A stretch of DNA of 64,000 bases from Hymenochaete sp. R1 (taxonomy: Eukaryota > Basidiomycota > Agaricomycetes > Hymenochaetales > Hymenochaetaceae): positions 372,001 to 436,000 of the forward strand of contig JAFREE010000004.1 in NCBI GenBank assembly GCA_019400425.1, read 5' to 3'. Of this stretch, positions 10,551-23,196 are shown one piece after another; the stretch's first letter is position 1; every line of letters starts with the position of its first letter. The notes beneath the pieces are model-generated. The model was not told the DNA's origin and did no database searches. It worked only from the letters and a program-made list of their open reading frames with translations. Both the position numbers and the translations under genes were made by a program.

Positions 10551-12176
10551 GTTCGTAAGCTTTGTAGCTATTATCATCGCTGTCCTCTGCGGATGACGGG
10601 TTGGGCGCGGATAATGTACGAGAGGCAAGAGCTGAAGGTGTATTTTGACCCTGTTGTTCCGTTTCCTTCCCTGCTTTTTTCATTTCATTATGAGCTTTTT
10701 TTGACTTTCTCCCCTGCACTTGGCTTCTCTCCCGATGCGAATGCTTGTCCAAATTTTTCCTGTTTCCTGATAGTGTGCCACGACCATAAAGAGATGATAG
10801 GGGGGATGTATGCTTCCGTGCAATGAAAACACTTCATTGACTCATATCGAAGGAAAGAGAAGACAGGGAAAAACGAGGCGGTGCAATAACTTGTGAATGA
10901 TAGGACAGAACAACCAGGCAAGAGATGCCGCATCGACCGAGGGATCGAATGAATGGATGGCCATCACACGTTGCGCTGAGGGGTGGGTTGATGGAGGAGT
11001 CCTCCCATCACGTCTTTTTTGATTCCTTCCCTTGATCTTCCTTCCCATCGCCTTCTCTATCTCAACTTGGCTCGTCCGCGAGACTGACTAGTCCTGATGA
11101 TGGGAGATGGAGGGCTTTTTGAGCGGATCTCTTGCCATGTTCTCTAGGAGTCTCCAGTTTCCAACAGCCCCTACTTGCGGTGTCCCGACTCCGATCTCTC
11201 TGGAAAAAAATACGGATGAAACTTTCAGATCTCAGGTCACTTCCTCACCTTTGTCTGGATTCATGTTCGGCGGACTTCAAGTCGGGCCTTGTGGCTTACC
11301 TTGTTTGTTCCTCGAAACTTGAACACTCCGTTCACAAGTGTGGCAAGGCCCTCTGGAAGATGCCTGGAACACTCCTATGTCGGCGATTCCTATTAGTGAC
11401 CCAAAGTGGCCGACGACCCGAAAACGAAGCTGTCGCCTAGACGGGGTCCGTTGAATGAATGTCGTCGCGCGCGCGGAGCCTAAAACCACAAGCGAAGTCC
11501 CCGCTCGCGAGCTAGAGGGGCCACACTATGCATCTCTCGGAGAACAGAGCCCTCAAACGGAATGGATCGCATTGGAAACTCGGAATGCAGCGTGGGTGAA
11601 CGAAAAAAAAAAGAAAAAAAAGGAGAAAGCCACAGAGAAAAAGGAGGCCATGACATGTCTGGATGGGGCTTTATAAACCCATCTCAAATATCTCTCCCCA
11701 TCCAAGGTCAGATCTCCCATTTCCCCCTTCTGATCCGAGAGGTGCAAGAACTCTGAATTGCCCCCTCGGCGCTCAGTGTTATAACGTATATCCTCCATCT
11801 TCCCCTCCTCATCGCCTAACATTTCTACCAAGGCAGTTATCCCCGATTCTCCTAGGTCTTCCCCTCAAGTTCTTCCTCTTCCGCTGACCGAGTGTCTCAC
11901 ATATCCTCTCTTGCTTCTTGACTCCGTGTCTCCTGGTTGTCTTTTTTTGTTCGTTTCTGGTTCGCGCGTTCGATTCCGTGTCCAGTTTCACGGTCGCACC
12001 GCTGTTCAGTTCCTCTCGCACCCGCCTCTACTCGGGGTTGTCATACACATTCGCTGTTCGTTGGTGCTGCTGCGTTGCATAGCCTCGAACTCACACCGCT
12101 TTCACAAAGTCGTCGCCAAGGAAAGCACCTTTTTGTCATCCTATCTTCCATTTACGTTCACTCTCGATCTCCTCAA
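10551..12176. other. 1.6-kb intergenic region with long pyrimidine-rich leader
   Basis: No supported gene. Notable composition: a CpG-rich patch near 11461-11515, a purine block of mostly A with scattered G at about 11601-11645, a TATA-like TTTATAAACC at 11670-11679, then some 450 bp of C/T-rich DNA up to the phosphatase ATG. The order suggests a promoter and a long 5' untranslated leader for the downstream gene. Confidence 0.45.
11670..11679 (+). promoter_or_regulatory. TATA-like element of the phosphatase promoter
   Basis: TTTATAAACC follows a purine-rich tract and precedes a long C/T-rich run, which is the usual order in strong fungal promoters. It lies about 500 bp from the start codon, so it implies a long 5' leader. 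Evidence is compositional only. Confidence 0.3.
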
Positions 12177-12836
12177 ATGGTATGTTCATTTTATTACACC
12201 CAGTCAATGATCTAAAGCTTATACTCTATTGCCTACAGACTGAAATCGTACCGGGACTATTGATGTCTGACTTAAGGTGTGTGCCTTCATGTTCTCCGAC
12301 GCGTCTGACAACGTAGCTCATTTTTCTGCTGCTCCCACAGTCAAGCAGAAAGTCGAAAAATCCATGAATACTTCGGTGTGACTCACGTCCTCTCGGTGAT
12401 GTCAGGCAACGGTCAGTATTTCCCCTCCTTTTCCGCTCCCTCACCGAATTCGTGAACTTATCTCGTTTTACTCAATGTTTTCCTGACCCCAAACATAGTC
12501 ATCCTCCCAAAAACGTCCCGACCTCCTCCACTCACGTTACAAATCCCAATTCGTGATACTCCCTTCGAAGAACTCGCCGCTCACCTCCCGCGCACCTCTG
12601 CCTTCATCGGCGAAGCCCTCCATCAGCGCGGTCAAGTCGTCCTCGTACACTGCGTGCAAGGCATGTCGCGTTCCGCGTCTGTGGTCGCGGCTTATCTCAT
12701 GGCAGCGTACGGTTGGTCTGTGACTGACGCGGTGAGCTTCGTGCGCCAGCGCTCGGCGAATGCGCAGCCGAACTCGGGGTTCATGTCGCAGTTGCAGGAG
12801 TATCATGAAGCACTGAGGAAGCAGTCATTTAGGTAA
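12177..12836 (+). CDS. Dual-specificity protein phosphatase
   Basis: A compact 149-aa cysteine phosphatase with little more than the DSP catalytic domain. Exons: 12177-12179 (the ATG alone), 12239-12276, 12341-12411, 12499-12836. The opening TEIVPGLLMSDLSQAES and FGVTHVLSVM are typical. The P-loop is HCVQGMSRS (HCxxGxxRS), giving the catalytic Cys and Arg, followed by SASVVAAYLMA and a general-acid region around IRDTPFEE. Such small DSPs dephosphorylate Tyr and Ser/Thr on MAP kinases or other substrates; the substrate here is unknown. The ATG-only exon is required because no other in-frame ATG precedes TEIVPG. Confidence 0.88.
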
Positions 12837-13342
12837 CATTGGAGTGGAGTGTGCTGGTGTTGAGTGCAAGTAGTGAATTCTTGATTGTTTCCTTGCTGTT
12901 ATCTTTCTTCTCTCGATCTCCCAACTCTTTTCTTTATTACTTTTATGCTTCTGGGCTTGAGCTTGCTATGTTTCCATGCGGACCTCATTCTTTTCCCCCC
13001 CTCTTTATGCTTTCCAGTCACTGCCTTTGCCTGTCTTTCCAATGTTGTAACATCGTTCCCATTACACATCACTGTACAATATGTGGTATACCCAAAGCAG
13101 TTCTTTATCCTCCAACTCCATTATATATATCAAAATGGGCGTGAAATTCAAGAAACGGAAGAGCTAATAATCAAAATAAGTTAAAAGTACATATTTCTCA
13201 ATCTCCTATTGTTCCATTCATATTATACCGAGCGTGTGTGTAGGAGGCTGTTCGTGTTGGGGGCGTAGTGAGTCCAAGGGCACGGACAAAGGCGGCGTGT
13301 GTGAGAGTGACGAACTTCGCAGGTGGTCATAGGAATATAGTA
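12837..13342. other. Intergenic between convergent phosphatase and Rab4-like genes
   Basis: T-rich DNA with no supported gene; probably the two 3' untranslated regions. Confidence 0.5.
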
Positions 13343-14541
<1,199 letters not shown>

Positions 14542-14909
14542 TTCACGTCGTCACCGTCCTCCAAGAATTTGACCTCAAAGGCTCGGATGTTTGGAGCGAG
14601 AATAAGTCCTAATTGATGTTCTTGTGCAATAAGCCGTCTTCAAGGATGCGTTCTTCGCAGCGAAATTGAGTCAACGTGGTCAATGTCTAAAGGCAACTAA
14701 ATGCTCCCGGTAGCCACCACCACTAGTACTAGCTGCTGGCTGGCGCCTGCTGCCTAGCGGCTGAATTCAGCATACTGATGACATAATGCGTAGTCACGCT
14801 CACTCATAGTCACGTGCGTCTTTATTGTGGGATTTTTCGGAGGGAGGGTCTTCTCGTTGGCCTTCACCTTCCTTTCTCCATTCATCCAATCCTTTATTCA
14901 ACGTCCACG
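14542..14909. promoter_or_regulatory. Divergent promoter, Rab4-like / ATP15
   Basis: About 370 bp between two divergent start codons with no ORF. Contains CACGTG at 14811-14816 and a C/T-rich leader (CCTTCCTTTCTCC) before the ATP15 ATG. Confidence 0.5.
14811..14816. promoter_or_regulatory. CACGTG E-box-like motif upstream of ATP15
   Basis: The palindromic hexamer lies 99 bp before the ATP15 start codon. It is the second such motif placed 100-140 bp before an ATG in this window, the other being before YPT1. Binding is inferred, not shown. Confidence 0.3.
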
Positions 14910-15257
14910 ATGAGTAGTGCTATCTGGCGTCAACACTTCTCGTACGCATTGAACATACTCGTTGGCCGCTGAATAGTGATGTCTAATCTTATATTTTAAA
15001 CAGCTTTAACAAGTACAGCCAAATCTGCGCTCGTGCAGTCCGTCAGTCGCTCAAGGAGGCAGAGCGCGTCAAGTCGGAGAGATACGGTGTCACCAACGTC
15101 CGTTATCAGAAATGGGAGGATGGCAAGGGCGGCGAGCAGGTTTGGCCTCGTTCTCACTCTTGCTGGGATGATATATCTGACAATGTGATGTTCGCGTGTG
15201 CAGGTATTTTTAAACCCGCCTGAGGAAACAGGTGCCAAGAAGTCTGCGGCTGTTTAG
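14910..15257 (+). CDS. ATP15: Mitochondrial ATP synthase subunit epsilon
   Basis: A 73-aa central-stalk subunit of F1-ATP synthase in the mitochondrial matrix. Exons: 14910-14941, 15004-15139, 15204-15257. The sequence MSSAIWRQHFSFNKYSQICARAVRQSLKEA is the typical N-terminus (aromatic-rich, FxKYsqi.ARavR.sLKe), followed by KYxxWE-like YQKWEDGKGGEQVFL. Size matches the family (about 60-75 aa). No cleavable presequence is expected in this subunit. It is convergent with the cytochrome oxidase gene, so two oxidative phosphorylation genes share a 3' intergenic region. Confidence 0.92.
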
Positions 15258-15591
15258 ACTACTTTACGTGCATTCAAAGCCCTGCGTTGGATTCCTTTGT
15301 ATTCTGAAATGTCACTTGCAAGTCTTGACACGAGCCAACCGATATAGAATTTATTGTTTGGCGAATGCAAACTGCGACCCTCAGCGCTTTGAGTACTTCG
15401 ACAACATTCTCATTCTTTTCCGAGATAAACGAAGGGAATGTCTGTATTAACTCATGGGCGAGATTAAAGCCAGATAGGCCATTGAAAACATAATTTAACT
15501 CCATGTCTCTAATAGAGCATGTCTCGCCCAAGTCCAAGCACCCGTTCAAATACTTGTCTCCAGAGAAAAAATGCGTACAAACAGAAGGCGC
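15258..15591. other. Intergenic between convergent ATP15 and COX5
   Basis: 334 bp with no supported gene. It must hold both 3' untranslated regions, so the transcripts may overlap. Confidence 0.5.
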
Positions 15592-16374
15592 TTATTGGAC
15601 GAAACCTTTGCCCTTGTATCCTTCCGATGAAATACCTAAGAAGAGCGTTGCATGATGAGAATCCCACCGAACACCTCATGATGAAGGTCAACCAGGACAC
15701 TTACCAGAAATGGGGTTGATCTTTTGTTCCTTGGCGTATTCGTTCGAAGCCTCCTGCCATTCCTTTGTCAACGATTTGGGTGGAGGCGGGGCTAAAAAAT
15801 CGAAGTGACGAATATTAGGATGTGATGAGAAAAGGGATGCGCTTAAGCGTCGATTATGCGGATATGGCTCACTCACCAACAGCGCGAATACCGTAGAACG
15901 CAAGACCAGCCAGGAGGACACTGATTGTAGTCCCAAAAATGACCTTTTGGATCTGTCCGGGCGGAGAGACGGGCGTGCGAGGACCGTGAGGACCGAAGGC
16001 GACGTAGTATGCTAAATAAACATATAAAAAATGAGTTTAGAAGCGCCAAAAGCGAACAAGCGAGTTGGCAGAGCCAGGAAAAATGACGCGCGGAGCGAGT
16101 TCGTTGGAGACGGCGAAAAGACCAAAGCAGAAGAAAACAACGTACCAGCCTTCTTCTCATCAACCGAGAGCGTTTTCCAGTCTTGTTTCTGGATAGCTTC
16201 AAGCTGCTGGTGGACGGTGAGCTGCTCCTCGGAGGAGAGCTTCTCCCACTGAGCCTCAACATTGGAGAGCGGGATTACGGACGACGACTGGACGGTTGAC
16301 GTTGCTGTCGCCATGCATCTCCGGGAGAGGGCGACACGACCCGTTGTGCGGACTGCTTGAAGTGCCGGGTTCAT
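15592..16374 (-). CDS. COX5: Cytochrome c oxidase subunit 5 (mammalian COX IV family)
   Basis: A 164-aa nuclear-encoded subunit of complex IV in the inner mitochondrial membrane. Exons (minus): 16374-16146, 16011-15877, 15791-15705, 15635-15592. An Arg-rich, Ser/Thr-rich presequence (MNPALQAVRTTGRVALSRRC) precedes NVEAQWEKLSSEEQLTVHQQLE and KQDWKTLSVDEKKAAYYVAFGPHGPRTP, both diagnostic of COX IV. One transmembrane helix (VIFGTTISVLLAGLAFYGIR) follows, then PPPKSLTKEWQEASNEYAKEQKINP and a short tail ending KGFVQ. An in-frame ATG 162 bp upstream exists, but the ATG used gives a proper targeting peptide. Confidence 0.94.
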
Positions 16375-16672
16375 TTGCGCAGCTGAAGGGGAAGGGATGG
16401 ATAGATTTGAGAAGTGAAGAAGAAAGGTGACTGAGGAGAGCGGGAGGGTCGAAGCTAGCTGACCGACTCGCGGTTGTTTCCGGAACGAGCCCTTTCCCGA
16501 CACGGGCCTTCGGTTACAGCAACGGACGGGACCCAACGGCGAATGAGCTTCACTTCATTAGTCGATCACCCTACTCACTCACTGACATTTCATTTCTTTG
16601 CTTCAGAGGATTTTTTGTCTACAGAGAATCTTACAGATTGCATTCCGTGCTAAAAGCACACATCTACTACAA

Positions 16673-19662
16673 TTAGTTATGGCCTACTCGCGACGCATAC
16701 GTCCCTCCTACTCTACGATAGAACAAAAGATATGCACAATCTCTATCCTTTGGATCTTTTAGGAACACATCCTCTGTCCGTATGTCTGACACCAGTTCAT
16801 CATCAATCCGTATCCACCCTTCTCTAGCCTTTGCTTTCAAATCCGCATTCCGATTGGGATGAAGAACGTCGAGTGTATAATGCCCACCTCCAGCAGATGT
16901 TCCGTGATGGTACAGGACTACCATCTGTGTGTCAGACCCGATCAGAAGCGAGATATACACTACAAAACTTACCGCCGAATAGCTTGTATCTCACAGGTTG
17001 AGGTGTCCGGCGCATTGGTACAATGGCATCTGTAGACTGATTAGTTCGTGCAAAAGACCGCGTTAGAGCTTTAACTCGCCTGCTGGGACATCGAGTTCGG
17101 GCCCGTACGCGATCCGCTTGGATACCTTCACTACGTTTTTAACATCTGTATCGTACAGGAACCGTTTTAAATGCAGGACCAGGATGGGAGGGAATACGTC
17201 AACGAGGACGTGTTGAGTAGCATCAACGGTAATACCGCCCTTCGTGATAGATGCAACTTGAACGGGTTGGGGTCGTGATATAAAGCGCAGTGCGTCTTCT
17301 ACCGTATTAATTTCGTCCCTCTATAACGAGAATAAATTTACAAAAATAGTGGAAGATCACATTTTACTTGCCTGAATTTCGAGTTGCAAAGACCTCCAAT
17401 CCTCGATCATGACCGAGTCCCGCTGGCCGGGCACCCGCAAAGCAGACCGGAACTTTCCACCAAAAATTCGACTCATAGGCGAGTCTGCTACTTTGGTCTG
17501 GGAGAGGAATTACTACGGAATTTCGATACCATGACAGGCTCCACTTACTGCTCGGGTCACAACGGCTTTGTTCTTTCTGCCGACCTCAAGCCAGTCACTT
17601 TCATTTTCAGTCTTCTGAAAAGATACTTGCGGCACCGAATCATTAGGAGAAAGCGCTTTGGAGATCGACAAGAGCTCTTCTTCCAACGTATCCAAGAAGA
17701 ACCCGAGGAACTCCTCCGCATCTTCTTGTTGGCCTCCCTGATTCACGTCTTCTTTAGGCAAAAGCTTCAGGTAAAAGTTCGGAACTGGAAACTTACCCCC
17801 ATATTCTCAAACCTGCTCTTTGCCTTCATTGCCTCATAAATGTTCGAAGGGATGAACGAATCGACGCCGTCAAAATCATCATCAGCGTCCCGGTTATTTT
17901 TTCCAGACAATCTTGGCTTTGGTTTGAATTCGTTCAAGAATTCCACAGTCGCATCCATCAATGGCACCTCCTTCCCCACTAGATCCGAGAGCTTCGTGCC
18001 CTCTCGCCCTAAATACTTTCCGATCTCATTAAAGAGACGGAAGAATGGAGGCGTGTAAACGAGTGTCTGGAGGACCGCATTTGCAAAACACATGTTTCCC
18101 GTATTAACGAGTCCACGGGGGCGTATTTGGGGCGCATTTATGGAACCGGTGGGTCCGTGTGTGAGGAGATTGAGGAAATCACCTTGCTTGCCTTCGGAGG
18201 AATTACCAAGCGTCATGGACGGGGTCGATACAGAACCTGGGATCGAGAAGCCCACGACAGAGGAAGTAGGGAGAGACGATGCTTGAGGGAATTCGCCTGT
18301 TCGAAGCAGCGAGGCCCACGACTTCTTCACTGTGGACGATGCAATAGTGAGTGGGGCACCTTCTGACGGAGACTTCGAAGCGACCTCAGGAGCTAGTTCC
18401 TGAACTGCGGAACCATTCAGCTCTACCTCCGTTTTTGGCGCAAATGCGAGCGAGATGGACGTTGCCGTTGAAACTGGCGACCCCGCAGTGAATGTATCCG
18501 GGGCCGTTGATGCACGTGAGTCAGATTCTGTGGCGGAGGAGGACGTTGGTTCGCCGTTGGGTTGACCGATTCCGACTTCAACATCCTTTGGTCCAGCTTG
18601 GACAATGACACTTTCTGAAAGGCTTGGATGGGTGAGTACGGACTTAGCAGTGTTGGTATTTCTGATCCGTGTTACAGGCTTCGTTGTAGATGGAGCTCGA
18701 ATTCGTGGAGGCGGCGTGTACTCTTCGGCTTCATTTACGATGTTTACTGGAGGCTTTGCTGTAAGCGAAATGATGATCCCAAGTGCGTCAGAAGGGTTAT
18801 CAGGCCTGTATCTAGAGATGGCCCATTCTTGTCGAGGCATCGGGTCGTCGAAAAATGAAGGAAGAACTATTTTCGTACTTGATGCCGATACCGTTCGTGA
18901 ATGTGAAGGAGTTGGTGAAGATTCTTCGATAGTATCGGCATCCGGCAGCGATGGTGGGGGAGGTTCAGGCGTGTCTGGAGGTGGAGGGTTATCAGGAGGA
19001 TCATCCGAATCCGGTGGTGTTGGTAAAACGGAAACCTGGGAAACATTTTGAGGTGCAGATACGGTTTCAGGATTCACTGAGGGTAGTTCAGATGGTGGAT
19101 GCTGAATCTCATCCTCCTGTTCTGCAGGTTGGATAGGTTGGGGTTGAGGATGTTGCAGAGGTGAGTGTGTCTGCATGACCGACTGAGAAGGCAGTGGCGA
19201 CTTTGGAGACTGATAGTTGTAGTACGAGTAAGTTATTTGATGCAGTGGAGCATGATAAGGCGGAGGGTAATGATGCATCTGGGGAGGCGGCGGTGGATAG
19301 TAGATCGGAGTTGCGGACGGAAGGGCGCCTGGAGGTAAGTAGGGTGGGGCGTGCGGATTGTAATTGTGCATAGGATGTAGAGCAGGTGACGTCGGGGCAT
19401 GGTAGCTTGGCCCAGCATGCTGGCCAGAGACAATACCGTTCTGACGGTGACCATAAGGGTCATGCATCGAACCGTTCATGGGCATGGCAGGACCAGCGTA
19501 CGGTGAGGTAGGATAGTAAGCCTGCTGTTGATGGGGATGCCTGTAAGTATTGTTCATCTGGGCATTACGGCCTCGACCTCTTCCTGAACCATACTGAGAC
19601 GGAGCTCTCCCTTCGTTACCAAAGGTTTTTTGGAAATTGGACGGTCCCGCTTGCTTATACAT
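16673..19662 (-). CDS. UBP3: Ubiquitin carboxyl-terminal hydrolase, UBP3/USP10 type
   Basis: A 907-aa C19-family deubiquitinase. In yeast Ubp3 acts with Bre5 in ER-Golgi traffic, ribophagy and stress granules. Exons (minus): 19662-17797, 17737-17549, 17497-17372, 17320-17080, 17029-16973, 16917-16673. The first 480 residues are low-complexity, rich in Pro, Ser, Tyr and His, with an RGRGR patch near residue 28. The catalytic Cys box is LVNTGNMCFANAVLQ; QEDAEEFLGFFLDTLEEE, PILVLHLKRFLYD and the His box YHHGTSAGGGHYTLDVL follow. Two introns use GC donors (CAG|GCAAGT at 17371 and GCAG|GCGAGT at 17079). Long plus-strand open frames across the first exon are antisense shadows. Confidence 0.93.
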
Positions 19663-20270
19663 TGCGGTATAAGTCGAAGAGGGTCACGGTTTACGCTATC
19701 GTTAGGCAGGACGCGTAATTAGTTTTGTTGGCTTGTGCAATACGGGGAACGGGACACACATATTGTTCCTAAAAGTGTTTTCCAGCTTCACAGTGAGAGT
19801 TATTCTCAAGTCTTCCTAGGATGTAGACGGTCGGCCGGCACGCTACAAAAGTTTCGACTGCGCTTCATCCAACGACATCAGTATCCTTCACATAATTCTC
19901 CAACGACCTATCTTACTTTTTTACTCTCAAAGTTCTAAACAGTATTGATTACTGTGTAAGTCAGCGAAGTAAGCTTTTGGTGTAGGGAAATGGGATTTTG
20001 GGAGTGACAGGAGGAGACTTTAGTGAAGTACTGGAGCTGAGGAGGATGCACACGAGATTCTCAGATGCACGCGCGACTCGGGCGCTTCTTCAGGTTCTTG
20101 CTTTGGTAAGACACGTCATGAAAACCACAATGAATTAAATAATCACGCCAGCTTCAGGACATAACAGAAAATTAATACAAAATCGACGGGTATAGGAAAG
20201 CAAATAGAGCGTATAGCAATGTTCAAAGCAAAGGGACAACATAATGATAGTATTTGTTCTTTACATGGTT
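19663..20270. other. Intergenic, UBP3 5' side to coiled-coil gene 3' side
   Basis: 608 bp with no supported gene. It should contain the UBP3 promoter and the 3' end of the next minus-strand transcript. Confidence 0.5.
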
Positions 20271-22754
20271 TCATATCTCTACCGCGCCAGGTAGAAACTG
20301 ACTGACGATGCTCAAAAGAGCCAGCTTGTCGCAAATTGCCAATGCTCGCGCAGAGGGTCCATGAGACGCAATCACATGTTCAACCAAGATTTCACGGGGA
20401 GTACCTTGTGGGAAAATGGCAACTTCGTCGTTGTTCTCCTCAGATGGTCCCTCAACGCCCGTTTCTGCATAGGGAGTGAAGGGTTTTGTGCTAATATCGT
20501 TGAATTTGTTGAGATAGGTGCATCGAAGACAACGATCAAAATTACCCACAAACATAATCTGCATCGGAATGCACCGCTTTTGTCCGTCCCATACATCACT
20601 TGGAGGTGCAATTTGTCAAGCCTCTCGGCGATGTCTTCAACGACTTCGTCTGTTGTCGCATGTCGTGCCACATGTGAAGGAGAATCCACAGAGCTGTCTG
20701 TTGGGTCGTCCGCCTGCTCTTGCGGCACGTCATCACTCGAGGTTGCTCTTTGCACCACGTTTTCATGGCTCGTCGTAACCACACCGGCCTCATTGACTGG
20801 GAATGGGGGCGTAAGGTCGCTAGAGCTTTGTTCCTTCATAGTTCTTGCGCGTTTTCGAAAGTCTTCGTTTTCAATTTCAGCCGAAGGTCCTCTTTTCTCT
20901 CGAGAAATCGATTCAGATGGCCGGGGAGCTTCACAAAGTAGCTCGGACGCAAAATCTGGGGAAGCACTACTATGATCATCACTGAGGCTAGAGTCCGCCA
21001 TGAATGAAGCGAATTTCCCTGATATCCCTTCTACAGTGAGGTTAAGGTCAGAAGGTAAATCGGGTTCGTCGCCGTCAAGAGTGAGATCAATGAACATGAC
21101 TTGGTCGGAACCGGAGATGTCGTTCAAGGAGGGCAGACTGCCTTCCATTTTGATTTGCGGCTCTGGCGAAGGTGGTAGTGTAGACGCTGCCATGATTTCA
21201 CTTTGACTTTCGATGAGCTGAGCTACAACCGCCGCCTCCTTCTTGACCTGAACATCACCGTCGGACACTTTGGTGCTGCATTCTGAGATTGCCCGAGCTG
21301 GCGATGTCTGTGCAGTAGAAGGGCGAGCCGCCTCACTGTTCAGTGGGCCTGGCGCTTGTTTCAAGTCGGGCAGGCGCGTCACCTCAGTAGCACCCAAGAA
21401 GCCTTGGGACTACGAAAGAAATCAGTATGCTTACAAATCAACATTTCAACGCCTTAGACGTACTTGCATGAGCTTCTCCTGCAAGTCCAATAGCTTCTGA
21501 TTGTCAGCTAAATTTTGTCTCACGAGTTCCCTATTGTCAGCCTCCAGATGCTTGATCTTCAGCAATGCCTTGTCTAGGCCGTCTTTATTATGCTGAGATT
21601 GCTGAAGAAACTTCTCACTCATGGCTATGGCCTTATGCATGTCCTCCAGTGCTTTTTGTTTCTCTTGTTCCGCTTGTCCGAGTCTGTCTTTGGCAGACTT
21701 CAGTTCTGCGTTGAGAGATCCGACGGCCATAAGGTACGACTGGTTAAATCTTTCGAGATCTTGCTCGACGATCTGAGCCTGCACGGACATAAGCTGCCGA
21801 AATAACGGTGCAGTCTTATTGATGATAGCTAGGGCATGTTGACCCGGCGACTTGTATCGAGAAGGAGTGCTGTGCCCGTTTGGTGTCAGAGTGAGTATCT
21901 ATACTTTCACAAATCGATGTGATAACGTACCTGCTATTAGTTAGCACAGAGCTTGGCCCATCACTGGCGCTAGGAACTGAAGTTGGCATCGGCGGCGCTG
22001 ATTGGGAAGGAGCATTGTGTACTTGAAATTGAGTAGGACGAATTGAGTCCGCAAACGATGATACTGGACCGACGGACATCGAGTTTTCATTGTCTAATCT
22101 GCGGTCACTCCCGGTCGAACTCTGTGCGCGCTGTGCAGAGTTATGCTGGTCTGAGGTCTCGTGCGAAGCTTGAGGAGTAGGTGTGAGTAAGTGAGATCCC
22201 AGCCTATGGTTCTGTTGAACATTTGTATGCTGCGAACCTATTTGACGACTATCATGGGACTGCTGATTGAGAGACTGCGCGTGCCGATGGGCCAAGGCAG
22301 ACTGACTCATATAACCGGTCTGAGGAACGTATGCAGTAGACTTTTCGGCAGTCGGATGTAAAGGTGGAAGCTGCGGAGAGACACCAGGCCCTTGACCCAT
22401 TTGAGGTGGTGCAGACGGATAAATGGCCGTTGACGGTGAAGGATGGACTACGACAGGAGGTCTTTGTCCAGTCTGTGGATAAAGCTGCGTGGCAGGGCGC
22501 AAATGCTGTACGCGCTGGGCATATGAAGTAGGAAAATAAGGGTCCAGAGGATACGCATTCGGCTGCGATGAAACTGGTTGCGCCCACACCGGCATGCCAT
22601 TTGGCGGGTAGCTATGTGAGGTCGCTGACTGCTGCGCAGGACTTGGTTGACTGCCATTGTTTCTTCTAGATATGTAAGTCAGTCCGCATGGACAACACCT
22701 CACAAAGTAGGGAGGCGATATACCGGGCGTTTTGAACGCTTTGCTGAAAGACAT
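20271..22754 (-). CDS. Uncharacterised coiled-coil protein with C-terminal C2H2-like motif
   Basis: Not recognised as a named family. Four exons read in phase (minus): from about 22665 to 21931, 21869-21464, 21409-20550, 20490-20271; the 5' end is uncertain because the start lies in or before an extra exon near 22710-22754. About 750 aa. Order: a Pro/Gln/Ser/Tyr-rich disordered N-terminal half; a coiled coil of about 115 residues (LMSVQAQIVEQDLERFNQ... to ...LQEKLMQ); an acidic Ser-rich linker with a KRAR basic patch; and a terminal FRCRLC ... LVEHVIASH segment that could form a C-x2-C / H-x4-H zinc site. The low-complexity plus coiled-coil layout suggests a nuclear scaffold or regulator; this is inference. 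Divergent from the next gene. Confidence 0.6.
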
Positions 22755-23196
22755 GCGACTGCATAGATCGCTGGATTCTAATCGGTTTGAATTTAGTACA
22801 GATCAATTCGATTGAGGACTCGGAAGAGACGTACCTGAAACTGAGCCTAGGTTGGGCTCTCCAATGTTATAGGAAGAGACAGAGAAGCTAGAAATTCATT
22901 TAGAAGGCCAGCTTCACCTCAGCCTTTCATAGTTTCAGCCTTTCTTTCCGAGTCAAAAGAGTCTCGCAACGAACCGATTCAATGAATGAGATCGAATTGT
23001 TGACGACGAAGGAAGGGTTCTTTCAAACTGATCGACGAAGCATTGTCCAAATTTAGCAATGTCCGGATTCCAGGAATTGAATTCGTGGAGGCGGCAAAGA
23101 CAATTTCAGCAGGTTAGGTTCAAAGTTCTGAGTTCAGTTCACATCAAGTTGAACCTCTCACCAACATACGACATAAAGTTCTGTGCCGAATGACGT
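22755..23196. promoter_or_regulatory. Divergent promoter of two coiled-coil genes
   Basis: About 440 bp between the two genes. It may also include untranslated first exons: a plausible short exon beginning with ATG at 23058 ends with GT donor sequence, and donor-like CAG|GTACGT near 22825 (minus strand) could end an exon of the other gene. Confidence 0.4.

Noticed and set aside
10543..11048. Minus-strand ORFs after eIF4A
   Set aside because: Lys/Gln-rich or low-complexity frames without family features in probable 3' untranslated DNA.
16375..16536. N-terminal extension of COX5 from an upstream in-frame ATG
   Set aside because: The downstream ATG yields a normal mitochondrial presequence; the extension would place it internally.
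17384..19136. Several plus-strand ORFs of 60-151 codons across UBP3
   Set aside because: They lie antisense to the Pro/Ser-rich first exon of UBP3, whose codon bias keeps the opposite strand open; no domains or splice support.
20361..20975. Plus-strand ORF of 204 codons
   Set aside because: Antisense shadow of the coiled-coil gene; Ser/Cys-rich composition mirrors its acidic Ser-rich linker.
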